From NCBI RefSeq assembly GCF_005877885.1, contig NZ_VCHY01000008.1:62001-126000 (forward strand): a stretch of DNA of 64,000 nucleotides. Direction: 5' to 3'. The notes beneath the pieces were generated by a model, which worked only from the letters and a program-made list of their open reading frames with translations, was not told where the DNA came from and ran no database searches. How positions within the stretch are numbered: position 1 is the stretch's first letter; each line of letters opens with the position of its first letter. The stretch comes from Labilibacter sediminis. GTDB lineage: Bacteria > Bacteroidota > Bacteroidia > Bacteroidales > Marinilabiliaceae. Below, piece by piece: positions 8,267-16,309 of this stretch. A program made the position numbers and the translations under genes.

Positions 8267-8905
8267 GTTTTTGAAGAATATAAAATAAAAAGCTATGACA
8301 ATCTGATACAAGCCAACAGGGGCACTTCCAATAACCTGAATCATTGGCCCAATGTTTGGGTTCAGAATTACAGAACTATCGTAGATTATGACAATAGCGT
8401 AAGATGCGATTCCCATTATCGCTAACCATTTTGGAATAAAACTGGATACGTAAAATAGTATTGAAAATAATAACATACTTATACCCATAAATATTCCAGG
8501 AACAGCAGTATATGGAATATAGTTTTTAACTAATTCTCTAAATACAGACAGTTCTATTAAACTATATTTTAACATTGAGAAAACAACTAAGAACAATAAA
8601 GCAATCACCAGAAAAATCCCAGCTTCAATCATTCTAAAACCAAGGGCAAGACTGGAAATCTTATGATGATATTTTTTCAATATTTGATGTAGGTGAAAAC
8701 CTAATACGATTATACAAATTGCACTTATAATCTGATTAATAATATTAACTCGGAAAATAAATTCTTTGTCTAAAATGTTCACGTACGACTGGAAAGGAGA
8801 GAAAATAATAATCCAATTTAGAGTTGGAATTAGCATACATAGTAGAAATAGTAATCCTATCACTCTTAACGTCTTAACAGTTGACTTATTATATATATCT
8901 TCCAT
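8249..8905 (-). CDS. DUF4386-type multi-pass membrane protein
   Basis: 218 residues with about six hydrophobic segments (for example VIGLLFLLCMLIPTLNWIII, IISAICIIVLGFHL and MGISMLLFSILFYVS). The motif RMIEAGIFLV near 105-114 is typical of the DUF4386 family of uncharacterised inner-membrane proteins. Its last codons (NRLETR) are contributed by the glycosyltransferase remnant read in a different frame. The original C-terminus was therefore probably lost at the junction and replaced. Twelve bases upstream lies the stop of an AraC-regulator remnant. The fold is likely intact, but whether the gene is functional is uncertain. Confidence 0.7.
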   Translation of the reverse strand: MEDIYNKSTVKTLRVIGLLFLLCMLIPTLNWIIIFSPFQSYVNILDKEFIFRVNIINQIISAICIIVLGFHLHQILKKYHHKISSLALGFRMIEAGIFLVIALLFLVVFSMLKYSLIELSVFRELVKNYIPYTAVPGIFMGISMLLFSILFYVSSFIPKWLAIMGIASYAIVIIYDSSVILNPNIGPMIQVIGSAPVGLYQIVIAFYFIFFKNRLETR

Positions 8906-8916
8906 GGTTTTATTAT

Positions 8917-9090
8917 TTAATTTGCACGATATAAAGTTGGAGAAATACCAATTTTATTTTAAATAAACTTACTAAAGCTCTGTGAATATTCAAATCCCAA
9001 TTTATATGCTCTTTCACTTATGCTTAGTTCAGGATTAGTCAAAAGATTTTTTGCTTTTTCAAGCTTGTAAAACTGGGAATGTAACTCACT
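8917..9090 (-). pseudogene. AraC-family regulator remnant (C-terminal HTH only)
   Basis: The frame reads YKLEKAKNLLTNPELSISE, RAYKLGFEYSQSFSKFI, a TAA, then NKIGISPTLYRAN and the final stop at 8917. This is the second helix-turn-helix and closing motif (GISPxxYR) of AraC regulators, interrupted by one in-frame nonsense codon. Everything N-terminal is missing because the sequence runs into the attC-like site at 9098. It probably once controlled the adjacent DUF4386 gene. Confidence 0.75.
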
Positions 9091-9097
9091 AATAAAC

Positions 9098-9230
9098 CCT
9101 AACGTTCGGCCGCATGAAGCGTGCCGCTGCGTTTGGTATATTCGCTTTCTTGTTTTCACCTTTGCTTGCGCAGGAGCCGAAACTCCCAAATCTCACCTCG
9201 GCAAGGCATGCTTTATTGCGGTTTGTTAGC
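9098..9230 (-). other. attC-like recombination site 1
   Basis: Read on the minus strand, the site begins GCTAACAAACCGC and ends GGCCGAACGTTAGG, fitting the attC R'' (RYYYAAC) and R' (GTTRRRY) boxes. Inner segments CCGCAATAAAGCATGCC and GGCACGCTTCATGCGG pair with a few mismatches and a bulge, as attC stems do. The stop codon of the gene ending at 9226 is embedded in the R'' box, the usual arrangement in integron cassettes. Confidence 0.6.
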
Positions 9231-10287
9231 TGCTGCCTTTTTCATCAAATGTATTTAGCATTTTTTCAAAAATTCGTTTCAGAAAGAGAAGATTAGTATT
9301 TTGTTCTTCCTTCACAGAATATTCCCATAATATGTAATTATTTACTTCATGCAATATGCTTATAGTAAATTGCATTGGATCAATAAATGATTTCAAGTCT
9401 ATTTCCTGCTTCAATAGTCGTGGTAAAATAATTTTATTCCTTTCCATGTAACTATTAAACCCATTAAAATTAGAATGAATTTGTTCACTACATAATACAT
9501 AGTATGGTCTATACTTGTTCATTTCTATTTTTTCCTCTAATAACTTGAAATTTGCTTTCCCTTTAAATAAAATATCGGCCCATCCATAATCATTTTTTAA
9601 AAATTCCTTACCATATTTAGCGATCATTTTATTTTGCTGATCTTCCACATTTATTTGTGTCGATTCTGGAAGAGGTTTAAATTTAAGAGCCTCGAAATTT
9701 TCATTATAGCATGTTATTTTCCTCTTAGAATTTCTTATTGAATGGTCATAAAATCTTTGAGATAATTCGATATTATTTTCTGAAGCCAATACAAGCATAG
9801 AGATTGAATTTTCATACATAGAACGCCAAATAATCATTGCACCATCTATGTAGCCATCAATTAGTAAATCTGCGATCTCTTGAGCTCGCCTTAAAACTAA
9901 ACCATATAATAAAAGGTTTAGTTTTCGTGTGAGATTTACTTCCTTTCCATTAATGCTTTCTACAATTTTGTCATATACTATAACACATGCATTTATATAT
10001 AAGATGAAAGCTTCAAATGATTCCTTACTATTCTCAACAATAGCTTTCTGGTTTTTAAAATGAGAATCCAAAAAGTTTTCTATTTTAAACTTATGATTAT
10101 CTAAATACAACTTCGAAATATTATCTGCATAATTCGCTATTAGTTCATCAAGTTTTGGTGCTAATTCCGCATCAATTTGCTCATCTGAAAGCATTAAGGT
10201 ATTAACAGCATTATTAATTGTATTACTGAAAATTTTAGTATGGTTTTGAAATAATAATCCTTCGATTTCTATTTTTGCTTCTTTCAA
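9226..10287 (-). CDS. DUF5677-like protein in a cassette-like unit
   Basis: 353 residues, soluble and helix-rich. The core RRAQEIADLLIDGYIDGAM followed by IIWRSMYENSISMLVLA resembles the DUF5677 family (R..E....L...W.......L), whose function is unknown. No signal peptide is seen. The gene is bounded on both sides by attC-like sites (9098-9230 and 10321-10514), with its stop inside the first and its start about 35 bases from the second. This is the geometry of a mobile gene cassette. The remainder of the protein was not recognised, so the family call is moderate. Confidence 0.72.
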   Translation of the reverse strand: MKEAKIEIEGLLFQNHTKIFSNTINNAVNTLMLSDEQIDAELAPKLDELIANYADNISKLYLDNHKFKIENFLDSHFKNQKAIVENSKESFEAFILYINACVIVYDKIVESINGKEVNLTRKLNLLLYGLVLRRAQEIADLLIDGYIDGAMIIWRSMYENSISMLVLASENNIELSQRFYDHSIRNSKRKITCYNENFEALKFKPLPESTQINVEDQQNKMIAKYGKEFLKNDYGWADILFKGKANFKLLEEKIEMNKYRPYYVLCSEQIHSNFNGFNSYMERNKIILPRLLKQEIDLKSFIDPMQFTISILHEVNNYILWEYSVKEEQNTNLLFLKRIFEKMLNTFDEKGSS

Positions 10288-10320
10288 CTTTTAACTATTT
10301 TATTGGTTCTTGGTTGGTTG

Positions 10321-10514
10321 CCGCCAACGGCTCGAATAAGGGGCGTTGGGCACTACCCTAAACCTCACTCCCAAAATCCAGCAAGCCAAAGCTTTTGATT
10401 TGGTTGTAAATTTAACATTTTAACTTGCCGAAGCAAGAGCTTTGGCTACAACAACAAGGAGCAAAACTTCGAACCTTCACTGCCGCCCAATGCCCTTTAT
10501 TTTTTGTTAACCAT
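10321..10514 (-). other. attC-like recombination site 2
   Basis: On the minus strand the site starts GGTTAACAAAAAATAAAGGG and ends AGCCGTTGGCGG. The pairs TAAAGGGCATTGGGC and GCCCAACGCCCCTTA form a long stem. The stop of the next gene (10517) lies only 3 bases before the R'' box. At about 194 bp the site is long for attC, so the call is tentative. Confidence 0.5.
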
Positions 10515-10516
10515 TG

Positions 10517-11272
10517 TTATTTTTTCGTAATATGAAATTTCTTTTCAAATGGAATCTCCATTGCTGTTCCTGAAGGGTTTGGTAAACTAAATCTCCCTGT
10601 AAAGATATTTTCTCCTACTTTCAATGCTTTTGTCTTAAAGTAGGAAACTCCATTGTCTGTCTCTAATTTAGGATTTGTTATTTCTTCACCATTCAAATAC
10701 TCTATTTTAATATCAGGAATTATATCTCTGTCATAAGCTGCTATGTATATTTTAGCAACATATGTGTCTCCCAAATAATTAATAGGCTTTTCACTTATTA
10801 TAAGAGGAGTAATGTCTGTAAGTCTAATACTACCAAAATAAATTTTCTTTAGTAGAAACGCAGATAGCTCTAATTCTAAATTCAACAAATCCCATTTTAA
10901 ATGTTCTAGTGAATTTGAACCATAACTCTCATCCTCTATTAACCAATCCTTTAATCGTATTTTTGCAATTCCCTTATAAAATGTTTCACCTTCAAATACA
11001 GAGTCAACCATAAATCTATCAATCGAAGTCAGTACTGGTTTAATACCTCTTAAGTTATTTTCATGTATAATGCTGTATACTTTTTCAAAATGATACTTTA
11101 ATCTTTCTGAGGTCGCTCTTACTATGACTTTGTTTTGGGATTGATTCTCTATTTCCGAATAATTCTTGGCTATTTTTTTATTAACTATCTCAACATCTTT
11201 TTTGTAGTAAATATCTTCAGTACTATTTCTACATGATAAAAGAATGAAGAATAAAAATATAAAGTATCTCAT
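10517..11272 (-). CDS. GldM-like lipoprotein in a cassette-like unit
   Basis: 251 residues with a lipoprotein signal peptide MRYFIFLFFILLSC (C14). Residues about 155-250 contain LIISEKPINYLGDTYVAKI and IAAYDRDIIPDIKIEYLNG, resembling an extracytoplasmic domain of the gliding/T9SS core protein GldM. The N-terminal transmembrane helix of real GldM (about 510-560 residues) is replaced here by a lipid anchor. This is a free-standing GldM-domain lipoprotein and not the motor component. It sits next to attC-like site 2 and shares the strand of the preceding cassette gene. Confidence 0.65.
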   Translation of the reverse strand: MRYFIFLFFILLSCRNSTEDIYYKKDVEIVNKKIAKNYSEIENQSQNKVIVRATSERLKYHFEKVYSIIHENNLRGIKPVLTSIDRFMVDSVFEGETFYKGIAKIRLKDWLIEDESYGSNSLEHLKWDLLNLELELSAFLLKKIYFGSIRLTDITPLIISEKPINYLGDTYVAKIYIAAYDRDIIPDIKIEYLNGEEITNPKLETDNGVSYFKTKALKVGENIFTGRFSLPNPSGTAMEIPFEKKFHITKK

Positions 11273-11289
11273 GTGCGTTCTTATAATAA

Positions 11290-11345
11290 TGGTTAACGTA
11301 ACGATAAGCCTATTGTGTTTATCGTTATTATATAATGTCGTTATT
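11290..11345 (-). other. Possible degenerate attC-like hairpin 3
   Basis: AACGATAA/TTATCGTT forms a perfect 8-bp stem, with outer TAACG/CGTTA boxes. It lies just upstream of the GldM-like gene, where a cassette boundary is expected. The outer boxes are unevenly spaced, so this is weak. Confidence 0.3.
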
Positions 11346-11955
11346 TTCTCTGTAACTATCTGATTTAACGATGATATATAAGATTATTATATATTTTGTT
11401 ATCACAAAATAGTGACACATAGGTAACAAAATTTAAATAAAAATCATAGCTATTTATCAAAAACAAATCTATTGGTTATTTTTCTTATTGGTTTTGCATA
11501 AAAAGTATCCAGGGTAAAACAAGCTTGATGTGCTGTAAACCAAAATAAAAAACGAGATAATTTATTATCATTGATCTTGTGAAGCAATTACATCTAAAAT
11601 TAGCATGGGTTGTTCGGGTGAATTTTAAATCAAAATTAAAATCGGATAATTGGTATCTCCATCATTTAAAAACGGCTTAAATAAGCTTAAAATAAATAAT
11701 TCAATCCTGACAGGTTTTTACCTGATTCGGGAATGATTTCGGGTTTTTACGGCATTTTCGGGCAAGTTTGCTTTGAATACAAAGTTACATTACCAATAAA
11801 TATCTATTTTAATACATATTGTTGATTTATAATTAATTAAGTTGCTTTTAAATATCAAAAAAGCGATTTCAGTCACGGGTAAAGCTGATTCTAACTTCTT
11901 TCGATAGTGCTTTACATATTTTCACACAGTATACACAAGTTATTCGCATCCCTAG
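11346..11955. other. Gene-free AT-rich stretch
   Basis: I see no open frame with recognisable coding character, no RNA gene and no clear repeat in these 610 bases. A few G-rich words recur (GATTCGGG, TTTCGGG, TTTTCGGG near 11725-11770) without a regular period. Confidence 0.5.
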
Positions 11956-12042
11956 TGTGAAGCATTTGTGAACATTCTGCGAACAACCTGCGAAGAAATG
12001 CGAAGCCGATGCGAAGGTTTTGCGAAGCAGGTGCGAAGAAAA
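11956..12042. repeat. Eight units of an 11-bp phased repeat (TGYGAAS)
   Basis: TGTGAAG/TGTGAAC/TGCGAAC/TGCGAAG words begin at 11956, 11967, 11978, 11989, 11999, 12010, 12021 and 12032, i.e. every 10-11 bases. The intervening four bases vary. The period is close to one helical turn and is not a multiple of three, which argues against coding and for a DNA-binding or DNA-structure role, or a simple satellite. Confidence 0.75.
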
Positions 12043-12223
12043 GTCGAAAAAAGAGTCAAAACCACTTTAGAGCGGAATATTTTTTCTCAGAATGGCTAAA
12101 AAGTGGAATCTTTTTGCCGTTTTCTCATGAAAAACGGAATATTAAGGTGTTTGGGGTAATAAAATGAGAACAAGCTTTATGTAAACAAAATCATATATAG
12201 CTAAATATCAAACCTATACAATC

Positions 12224-12258
12224 AATAAAAGTCACAGTAAAATTACTGTGACTTTTTT
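12224..12258. terminator. Strong bidirectional terminator hairpin
   Basis: AAAAGTCACAGTAA and TTACTGTGACTTTT are perfectly complementary over 14 bp around a very short loop, and T6 follows. It directly follows the short remnant that ends at 12273 on the minus strand. Confidence 0.75.
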
Positions 12259-12272
12259 GTGATTTATTGTTT

Positions 12273-12461
12273 CTACATTTGATAAAAATACGTACGATTC
12301 ATATAAAGAGTACAAGCCAACTGATCTACATCAGGCTCTGTATTATCAAGGTTTACTGCCATTTCTTCATATTTTTTTCCCAAGAGCACCTTGCTTTTAT
12401 TGTATTCAATTGGGAAATCGCCTTTAAGCCAGTGATGGATTATTTGAAAATATTCAACCAC
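12273..12461 (-). pseudogene. C-terminal fragment of an unrecognised protein
   Basis: About 60 residues (…IIHHWLKGDFPIEYNKSK… to NRTYFYQM) with normal amino-acid composition but no ATG. Only a GTG inside the adjacent inverted repeat could start it. The fragment ends at a natural stop followed by a terminator. It looks like the surviving 3' end of a larger gene whose 5' part was removed where the inverted repeat at 12456 now stands. The family was not recognised. Confidence 0.4.
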
Positions 12462-12536
12462 AGATTGACACGAATTTGTACAGATTTTTATTTTCCGAAG
12501 GAAAATAATTCGTGTTAATCCGTGAGATTTGTGGTT
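12456..12536. repeat. Palindromic repeat of the AACCACAGATT type
   Basis: The outer arms AACCACAGATTGACACGAAT and ATTCGTGTTAATCCGTGAGA...TTGTGGTT pair imperfectly, and the centre ATTTTCC-GAA-GGAAAAT is a perfect small hairpin. Similar 'ACCACAGATT...' elements are widespread in bacterial genomes, from general knowledge. The rest of the gap up to rsgA (12537-12746) holds nothing I can name. Confidence 0.65.
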
Positions 12537-12746
12537 TTAATATTTTTTTGGGTTTAAAAGCGAAATCTCTGTTGTATACAATGGAAATATAAAAGAAGTC
12601 ATAAAAAACAGTAAGACATCGGATTAATGAATACTATATATAGTTTTTGACTACCATGATTAGTAAATGCCTGATTTGTTCCCTGATTTTTATGGTATCC
12701 AAGAAATATAAGCATTAACTTAGCTTTTCAACATGATAAAATAAAA

Positions 12747-13811
12747 ATGACTTACAAGGATTTAGGATACCATTCAAAGCTTGATGCGTTCAAACAAGAA
12801 AATAACCTGGACGCTTTTAATGTTGGCAGAATAGCACTTGAACACAAAGAAAGGTATGTTATAAAAACACCTACGAGTGAATACGATGCCGAACTCATTG
12901 GTAATTTAAGGTTTACAGCCACCAGCAGAAGCGACTTTCCTGCCATTGGTGATTGGGTGGCATTTTCAGAGTACGATGAAGGAAAAGCATTGATTCATGC
13001 CATTTACCCGCGTAGCTCAGTCATTGAAAGACAGGCTGTAGCAAAGCAGGGACAAGTGCAAATTATTGCCACAAATATTGACTACGGAATTATTGTTCAG
13101 GCTGTCGATCGTGACTTTAATATAAACAGGCTGGAACGTTATTTAACCATTTGTCATGCCTCCGGCATACATCCCATTATAGTGCTTAGTAAAATTGATC
13201 TTATCACAGGTGATGAATTAAATACCATAATTCAAAAAATTACACTTCGAATAAAGGATATACCGGTCATTGCCATCAGTAATCTTACACATGATTTCCA
13301 TAAACTGGAAGATGTTATTGAGAACTACAAAACGTATTGCCTGCTTGGTTCATCCGGCGTAGGTAAGTCAACCTTGCTCAATAATTTATTGGGAACAGAA
13401 TTAATGAAGACCAACGAAATAAGCTCCAGCGTAAATAAAGGTAAGCATACCACCAGTCATCGTGAACTTATTGTACTTCCTAATGGTGGCATATTAATAG
13501 ACAATCCCGGAATGCGCGAAATTGGTATTGCTGACACTTCTGATGGTTTAGAAACAACCTTTGAAAGCATTTTAGATTATGCACAGTATTGCAGGTATAA
13601 AGACTGCTCACACATTAATGAAGCAAGTTGTGCCATAATATCCGCAGTTGAAGAGGGTGAAATTGATGAAGCTTCATACAACAACTTTTTAAAAATGCAA
13701 AAGGAGAAAATGCATTTTGAGTCTGATGCTCTTGAACGTAAAAAGAAAGATAAAGATTTAGGAAAAGTCATTAAGCACTTTAAAAAGCAACGAAAAGATT
13801 TAAAGTTTTGA
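12747..13811 (+). CDS. rsgA: Small ribosomal subunit biogenesis GTPase RsgA
   Basis: 354 residues. This is the circularly permuted GTPase order typical of RsgA/YjeQ: an N-terminal OB-fold region (about 1-110), G4-like SKIDLI near 148, the P-loop GSSGVGKST near 200-208 and G3 DNPGMRE near 252. A C-terminal zinc-binding CRYKDCSHINEASC follows from 281. The protein acts in late 30S maturation, releasing itself after GTP hydrolysis. The Lys-rich tail (KKKDKDLGKVIKHFKKQRKD) fits rRNA contact. It is a single gene converging on the 13911 operon, with a hairpin between them. Confidence 0.95.
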   Translation: MTYKDLGYHSKLDAFKQENNLDAFNVGRIALEHKERYVIKTPTSEYDAELIGNLRFTATSRSDFPAIGDWVAFSEYDEGKALIHAIYPRSSVIERQAVAKQGQVQIIATNIDYGIIVQAVDRDFNINRLERYLTICHASGIHPIIVLSKIDLITGDELNTIIQKITLRIKDIPVIAISNLTHDFHKLEDVIENYKTYCLLGSSGVGKSTLLNNLLGTELMKTNEISSSVNKGKHTTSHRELIVLPNGGILIDNPGMREIGIADTSDGLETTFESILDYAQYCRYKDCSHINEASCAIISAVEEGEIDEASYNNFLKMQKEKMHFESDALERKKKDKDLGKVIKHFKKQRKDLKF

Positions 13812-13849
13812 GCTTATAAAACTCTTTCTAAACAGAAACTGACACTACA

Positions 13850-13881
13850 CTTCCTCCTTGCCATTCTGAGCAAAGAGGAAG
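13850..13881. terminator. Hairpin between convergent rsgA and the 13911-19070 operon
   Basis: CTTCCTC..TTGC pairs with GCAA..GAGGAAG, giving about 11 bp with one internal mismatch and an 8-base loop. No T-run follows on either strand, so it may be a transcript-end stabiliser and not a classic intrinsic terminator. Confidence 0.5.
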
Positions 13882-13910
13882 TATTATCACCCAAAATTTA
13901 TATTTCAACA

Positions 13911-14150
13911 TTATGCCTTTGACATAAACAGCCGGGCAAAACCTTTATAAAGCAATCGGAATATCAGTGCCAGCAAATAAAAAATAAGACTAAATATCAT
14001 AACAAAGCCAATAGATGTAAATAGCTCTACCCATGGCGTTTTGTATTTTATGATGGCATAAATATTAACACCTTCAGCAACCAGCAATGCCAAAAGCCAA
14101 ATTTTCAATTCCCTGTATATATGCGTTCTTTTAATTACTATATCATTCAT
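13911..14150 (-). CDS. Small two-helix membrane protein
   Basis: 79 residues. A charged start (MNDIVIKRTHIYRELKI) leads into a hydrophobic helix WLLALLVAEGVNIYAIIKY, then a short loop and a second helix IGFVMIFSLIFYLLALIF, ending with a basic tail. It lies 21 bp after the oxidoreductase gene and is the last member of the operon. Its composition and tight spacing support a real gene, probably an inner-membrane accessory. The function is unknown. Confidence 0.7.
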   Translation of the reverse strand: MNDIVIKRTHIYRELKIWLLALLVAEGVNIYAIIKYKTPWVELFTSIGFVMIFSLIFYLLALIFRLLYKGFARLFMSKA

Positions 14151-14171
14151 AACAGTACATTATTTTATCGC

Positions 14172-15443
14172 TCAAATTATATATTTCTCAGGCATGGTTA
14201 ACTTTTGTCCTGTATCAATTGCCTGCTCGGTTAAAAGAGACCAAATACTGGTATTGTAACCTTCAGCAGTCACCCAATCAATGTTTTTCCCTTGTCGAAT
14301 ACAATCCACAAAACCTAATAGCTCCTCCTTGGTTCCATCACCTTTTTGGCTGTTATAAATAGGTTCTCCATTGTACTTTAAAGCCGTTTCAGGAGCCCAG
14401 CTTGCTCCTCCAACCGGAATAGATTGAAAAGTATCCTTTTTAATATCTGAAATTAACTGTGCTATACCCGGAGCCGGCTTGGGTTTTGGTGGCTTTTCTA
14501 AAATAAGTTTATTTGTTTCAAGCTCCATCGTTGCCTTATGCCCCATAATTTGTTCTTCGCAACCATATTTTTTATTACTCGTCATGGAATCATAAATAAA
14601 CTGGGTTCCATCAGCATAAGAAAATATGGCAGCTATATTATCATTTACTTCCCTGCCATCATTCCAATACCTGATGCTTCCCGTTCCTGTTACCGATACT
14701 GGCACTTGTTCTAATGCCCAATTAGCCACCTGCAGTTGATGCGACATCAGCTCTGTTAATAATCCTGCAGAATATTCCTTATACAAACGCCAGTTGATTT
14801 GTCTTTCCAGTTCCGGTTTATCTTTAGGCACCTTACGACGCCAATTTTTATTGCGGTGCCAATAAGCCCTCACCTGACCTATCTCTCCTAACTCTCCTTT
14901 ATGAATGCGATCCATTGCGTTTAAATAACGCTTACTAAAAAGGCGCTGGTGCCCAACCATTAACACACTTCCTGTTTGTTTATGCACATCGTACATAGCC
15001 TTTACATCATCCAATGTACGAGCCATAGATTTTTCAACCAGCACATGAATACCGGCATTCATACTATCGATTGTGATGTGTGCATGCTGATGTAAAGGAG
15101 TTGCAATTACAACACCATCAGGCACATTATCTTTTAGTAATTTACGGTAGTCGCTAAAGGTATTTACCTTGGATTTATATTTAACACAAAGCTTAACTGC
15201 CATATCTAAAGAGGGCTGATAATTATCGCAAATTGCTGAAATTTCACAATTGCCACCTTCCTTTATAATTATGAGTAGGTGTTCCAATAACAATCTTCCT
15301 CTGCCTCCGGTTCCAATTACTGCAATTCTCACTTTTTTATTGCCGCCGGCTGCAAAAGCCTGTCCAAAAGGATTGGCTACCATGGCTGCCCCGGCTCCTG
15401 CTATGGCAATTTTTCTTAAAAAATCTCTTCTACTTTCTCCCAT
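14172..15443 (-). CDS. Tat-exported Gfo/Idh/MocA-family oxidoreductase (1)
   Basis: 423 residues. The twin-arginine signal ESRRDFLRKIAIAGAGAAM (3-21) directs export of a folded, cofactor-loaded enzyme. The NAD(P)-binding motif is AVIGTGGRGR near 42-51, and the sugar-dehydrogenase block THAHITIDSMNAG-type segment with VEKSMARTLDD follows near 136-146. The usual EKP is EKS here, keeping the lysine. Family members oxidise or interconvert sugars, often at C3. It is co-transcribed with a second Tat-exported family member and a DUF1080 protein, which suggests extracytoplasmic 3-keto-sugar chemistry. The exact substrate is not known. Confidence 0.88.
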   Translation of the reverse strand: MGESRRDFLRKIAIAGAGAAMVANPFGQAFAAGGNKKVRIAVIGTGGRGRLLLEHLLIIIKEGGNCEISAICDNYQPSLDMAVKLCVKYKSKVNTFSDYRKLLKDNVPDGVVIATPLHQHAHITIDSMNAGIHVLVEKSMARTLDDVKAMYDVHKQTGSVLMVGHQRLFSKRYLNAMDRIHKGELGEIGQVRAYWHRNKNWRRKVPKDKPELERQINWRLYKEYSAGLLTELMSHQLQVANWALEQVPVSVTGTGSIRYWNDGREVNDNIAAIFSYADGTQFIYDSMTSNKKYGCEEQIMGHKATMELETNKLILEKPPKPKPAPGIAQLISDIKKDTFQSIPVGGASWAPETALKYNGEPIYNSQKGDGTKEELLGFVDCIRQGKNIDWVTAEGYNTSIWSLLTEQAIDTGQKLTMPEKYII

Positions 15444-15484
15444 AAAATCTGAGCTTTAAAATTTTTATCGAACTCAAGTTTATT

Positions 15485-16300
15485 CTACAACGGCACCATT
15501 TTTATTTTTTCAATCTCAAACCGACTGAGGATTTCCTGCTGCTCCTCCTCCTTGGCTAACATTAAACTTGTAGACAATACCTCTGCCTCAACCGGGCATT
15601 GCCCAATGACTTGTACCATCTGATGCCTGTGACGCATTTCTCCTGAATATGGATGTACCACATGCGATTCTTTCCGGCCATCCCGAATATGAAAACCACT
15701 GATAGACACGGCATGATGATTAAGCTTTACTTCATCTTGTTGACTGTCTTCATCTGTTAAAGTTAAAGGCCAGTAATCTCCATGAGGATGCCTGCCCCTT
15801 GTTAAAATTGAACTCCCTCCAAAACTTACAAAAGCATTTTCTACTCCATCCTTATCCAAAATATTGGCCACTTCTTTTAAGGCAATCCCTTTACCAATAC
15901 CTCCAAAATCGAGTTGAGTTCCGGCTATTTTATATCCAATGATTTTATTCGACTCATCAAAATGTAAACGCTCCTGAAGCTGATAGCTTTCTTTTGAAGA
16001 AGAACCATAGGCTATATCAAACAAGCCCATGGTCTTTTTATTATATTCCACACATTTATACAGGTTATCCCACACCAAGGGGCTAACCTCAATGTGGGAT
16101 CCAATTTGATTTATATTTAGTTGAAAAACTTCTGCCTTAGGATTGAACTTACTTAACTTTAACTCTATATCTGCTACTACTTGTTGAATACTCCGGAATG
16201 TAGCTACGAAATTATCCATTTCGTTATAACTCCAAAAGACAACATCGAGCCTTGAATTCATGACTCCAAAAGTATTATGATATAAGTTAAGTGATTTCAC
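15485..16300 (-). CDS. ApbE-like FAD:protein FMN transferase homologue, divergent
   Basis: 271 residues, without a lipoprotein or signal peptide. The ApbE core LDFGGIGKGIALKEV (near 151-165) and FVSFGGSSILTRG (near 178-190) are present. The normally conserved H-I-I-D-P motif reads HVVHPYSG, replacing the aspartate by histidine, and the C-terminal threonine-rich metal site is changed (LSTSLMLA). ApbE enzymes attach FMN to Ser/Thr of target proteins or process FAD in the periplasm. The absence of an export signal and the altered motif leave the activity uncertain. It lies 9 bp from the upstream oxidoreductase gene and 41 bp before the next, so it belongs to this operon. Confidence 0.8.
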   Translation of the reverse strand: MKSLNLYHNTFGVMNSRLDVVFWSYNEMDNFVATFRSIQQVVADIELKLSKFNPKAEVFQLNINQIGSHIEVSPLVWDNLYKCVEYNKKTMGLFDIAYGSSSKESYQLQERLHFDESNKIIGYKIAGTQLDFGGIGKGIALKEVANILDKDGVENAFVSFGGSSILTRGRHPHGDYWPLTLTDEDSQQDEVKLNHHAVSISGFHIRDGRKESHVVHPYSGEMRHRHQMVQVIGQCPVEAEVLSTSLMLAKEEEQQEILSRFEIEKIKMVPL

Positions 16301-16309
16301 AATATTGTT

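Noticed and set aside
9114-9296. A 60-codon plus-strand open frame with a signal-peptide-like start.
   Set aside because: It lies inside attC-like site 1 and the end of the DUF5677-like gene. The apparent hydrophobic start is a by-product of the stem sequence.
11956-12042. CRISPR array.
   Set aside because: The unit is only 11 bp with 4-base variable gaps, no spacer-size segments and no cas genes nearby.
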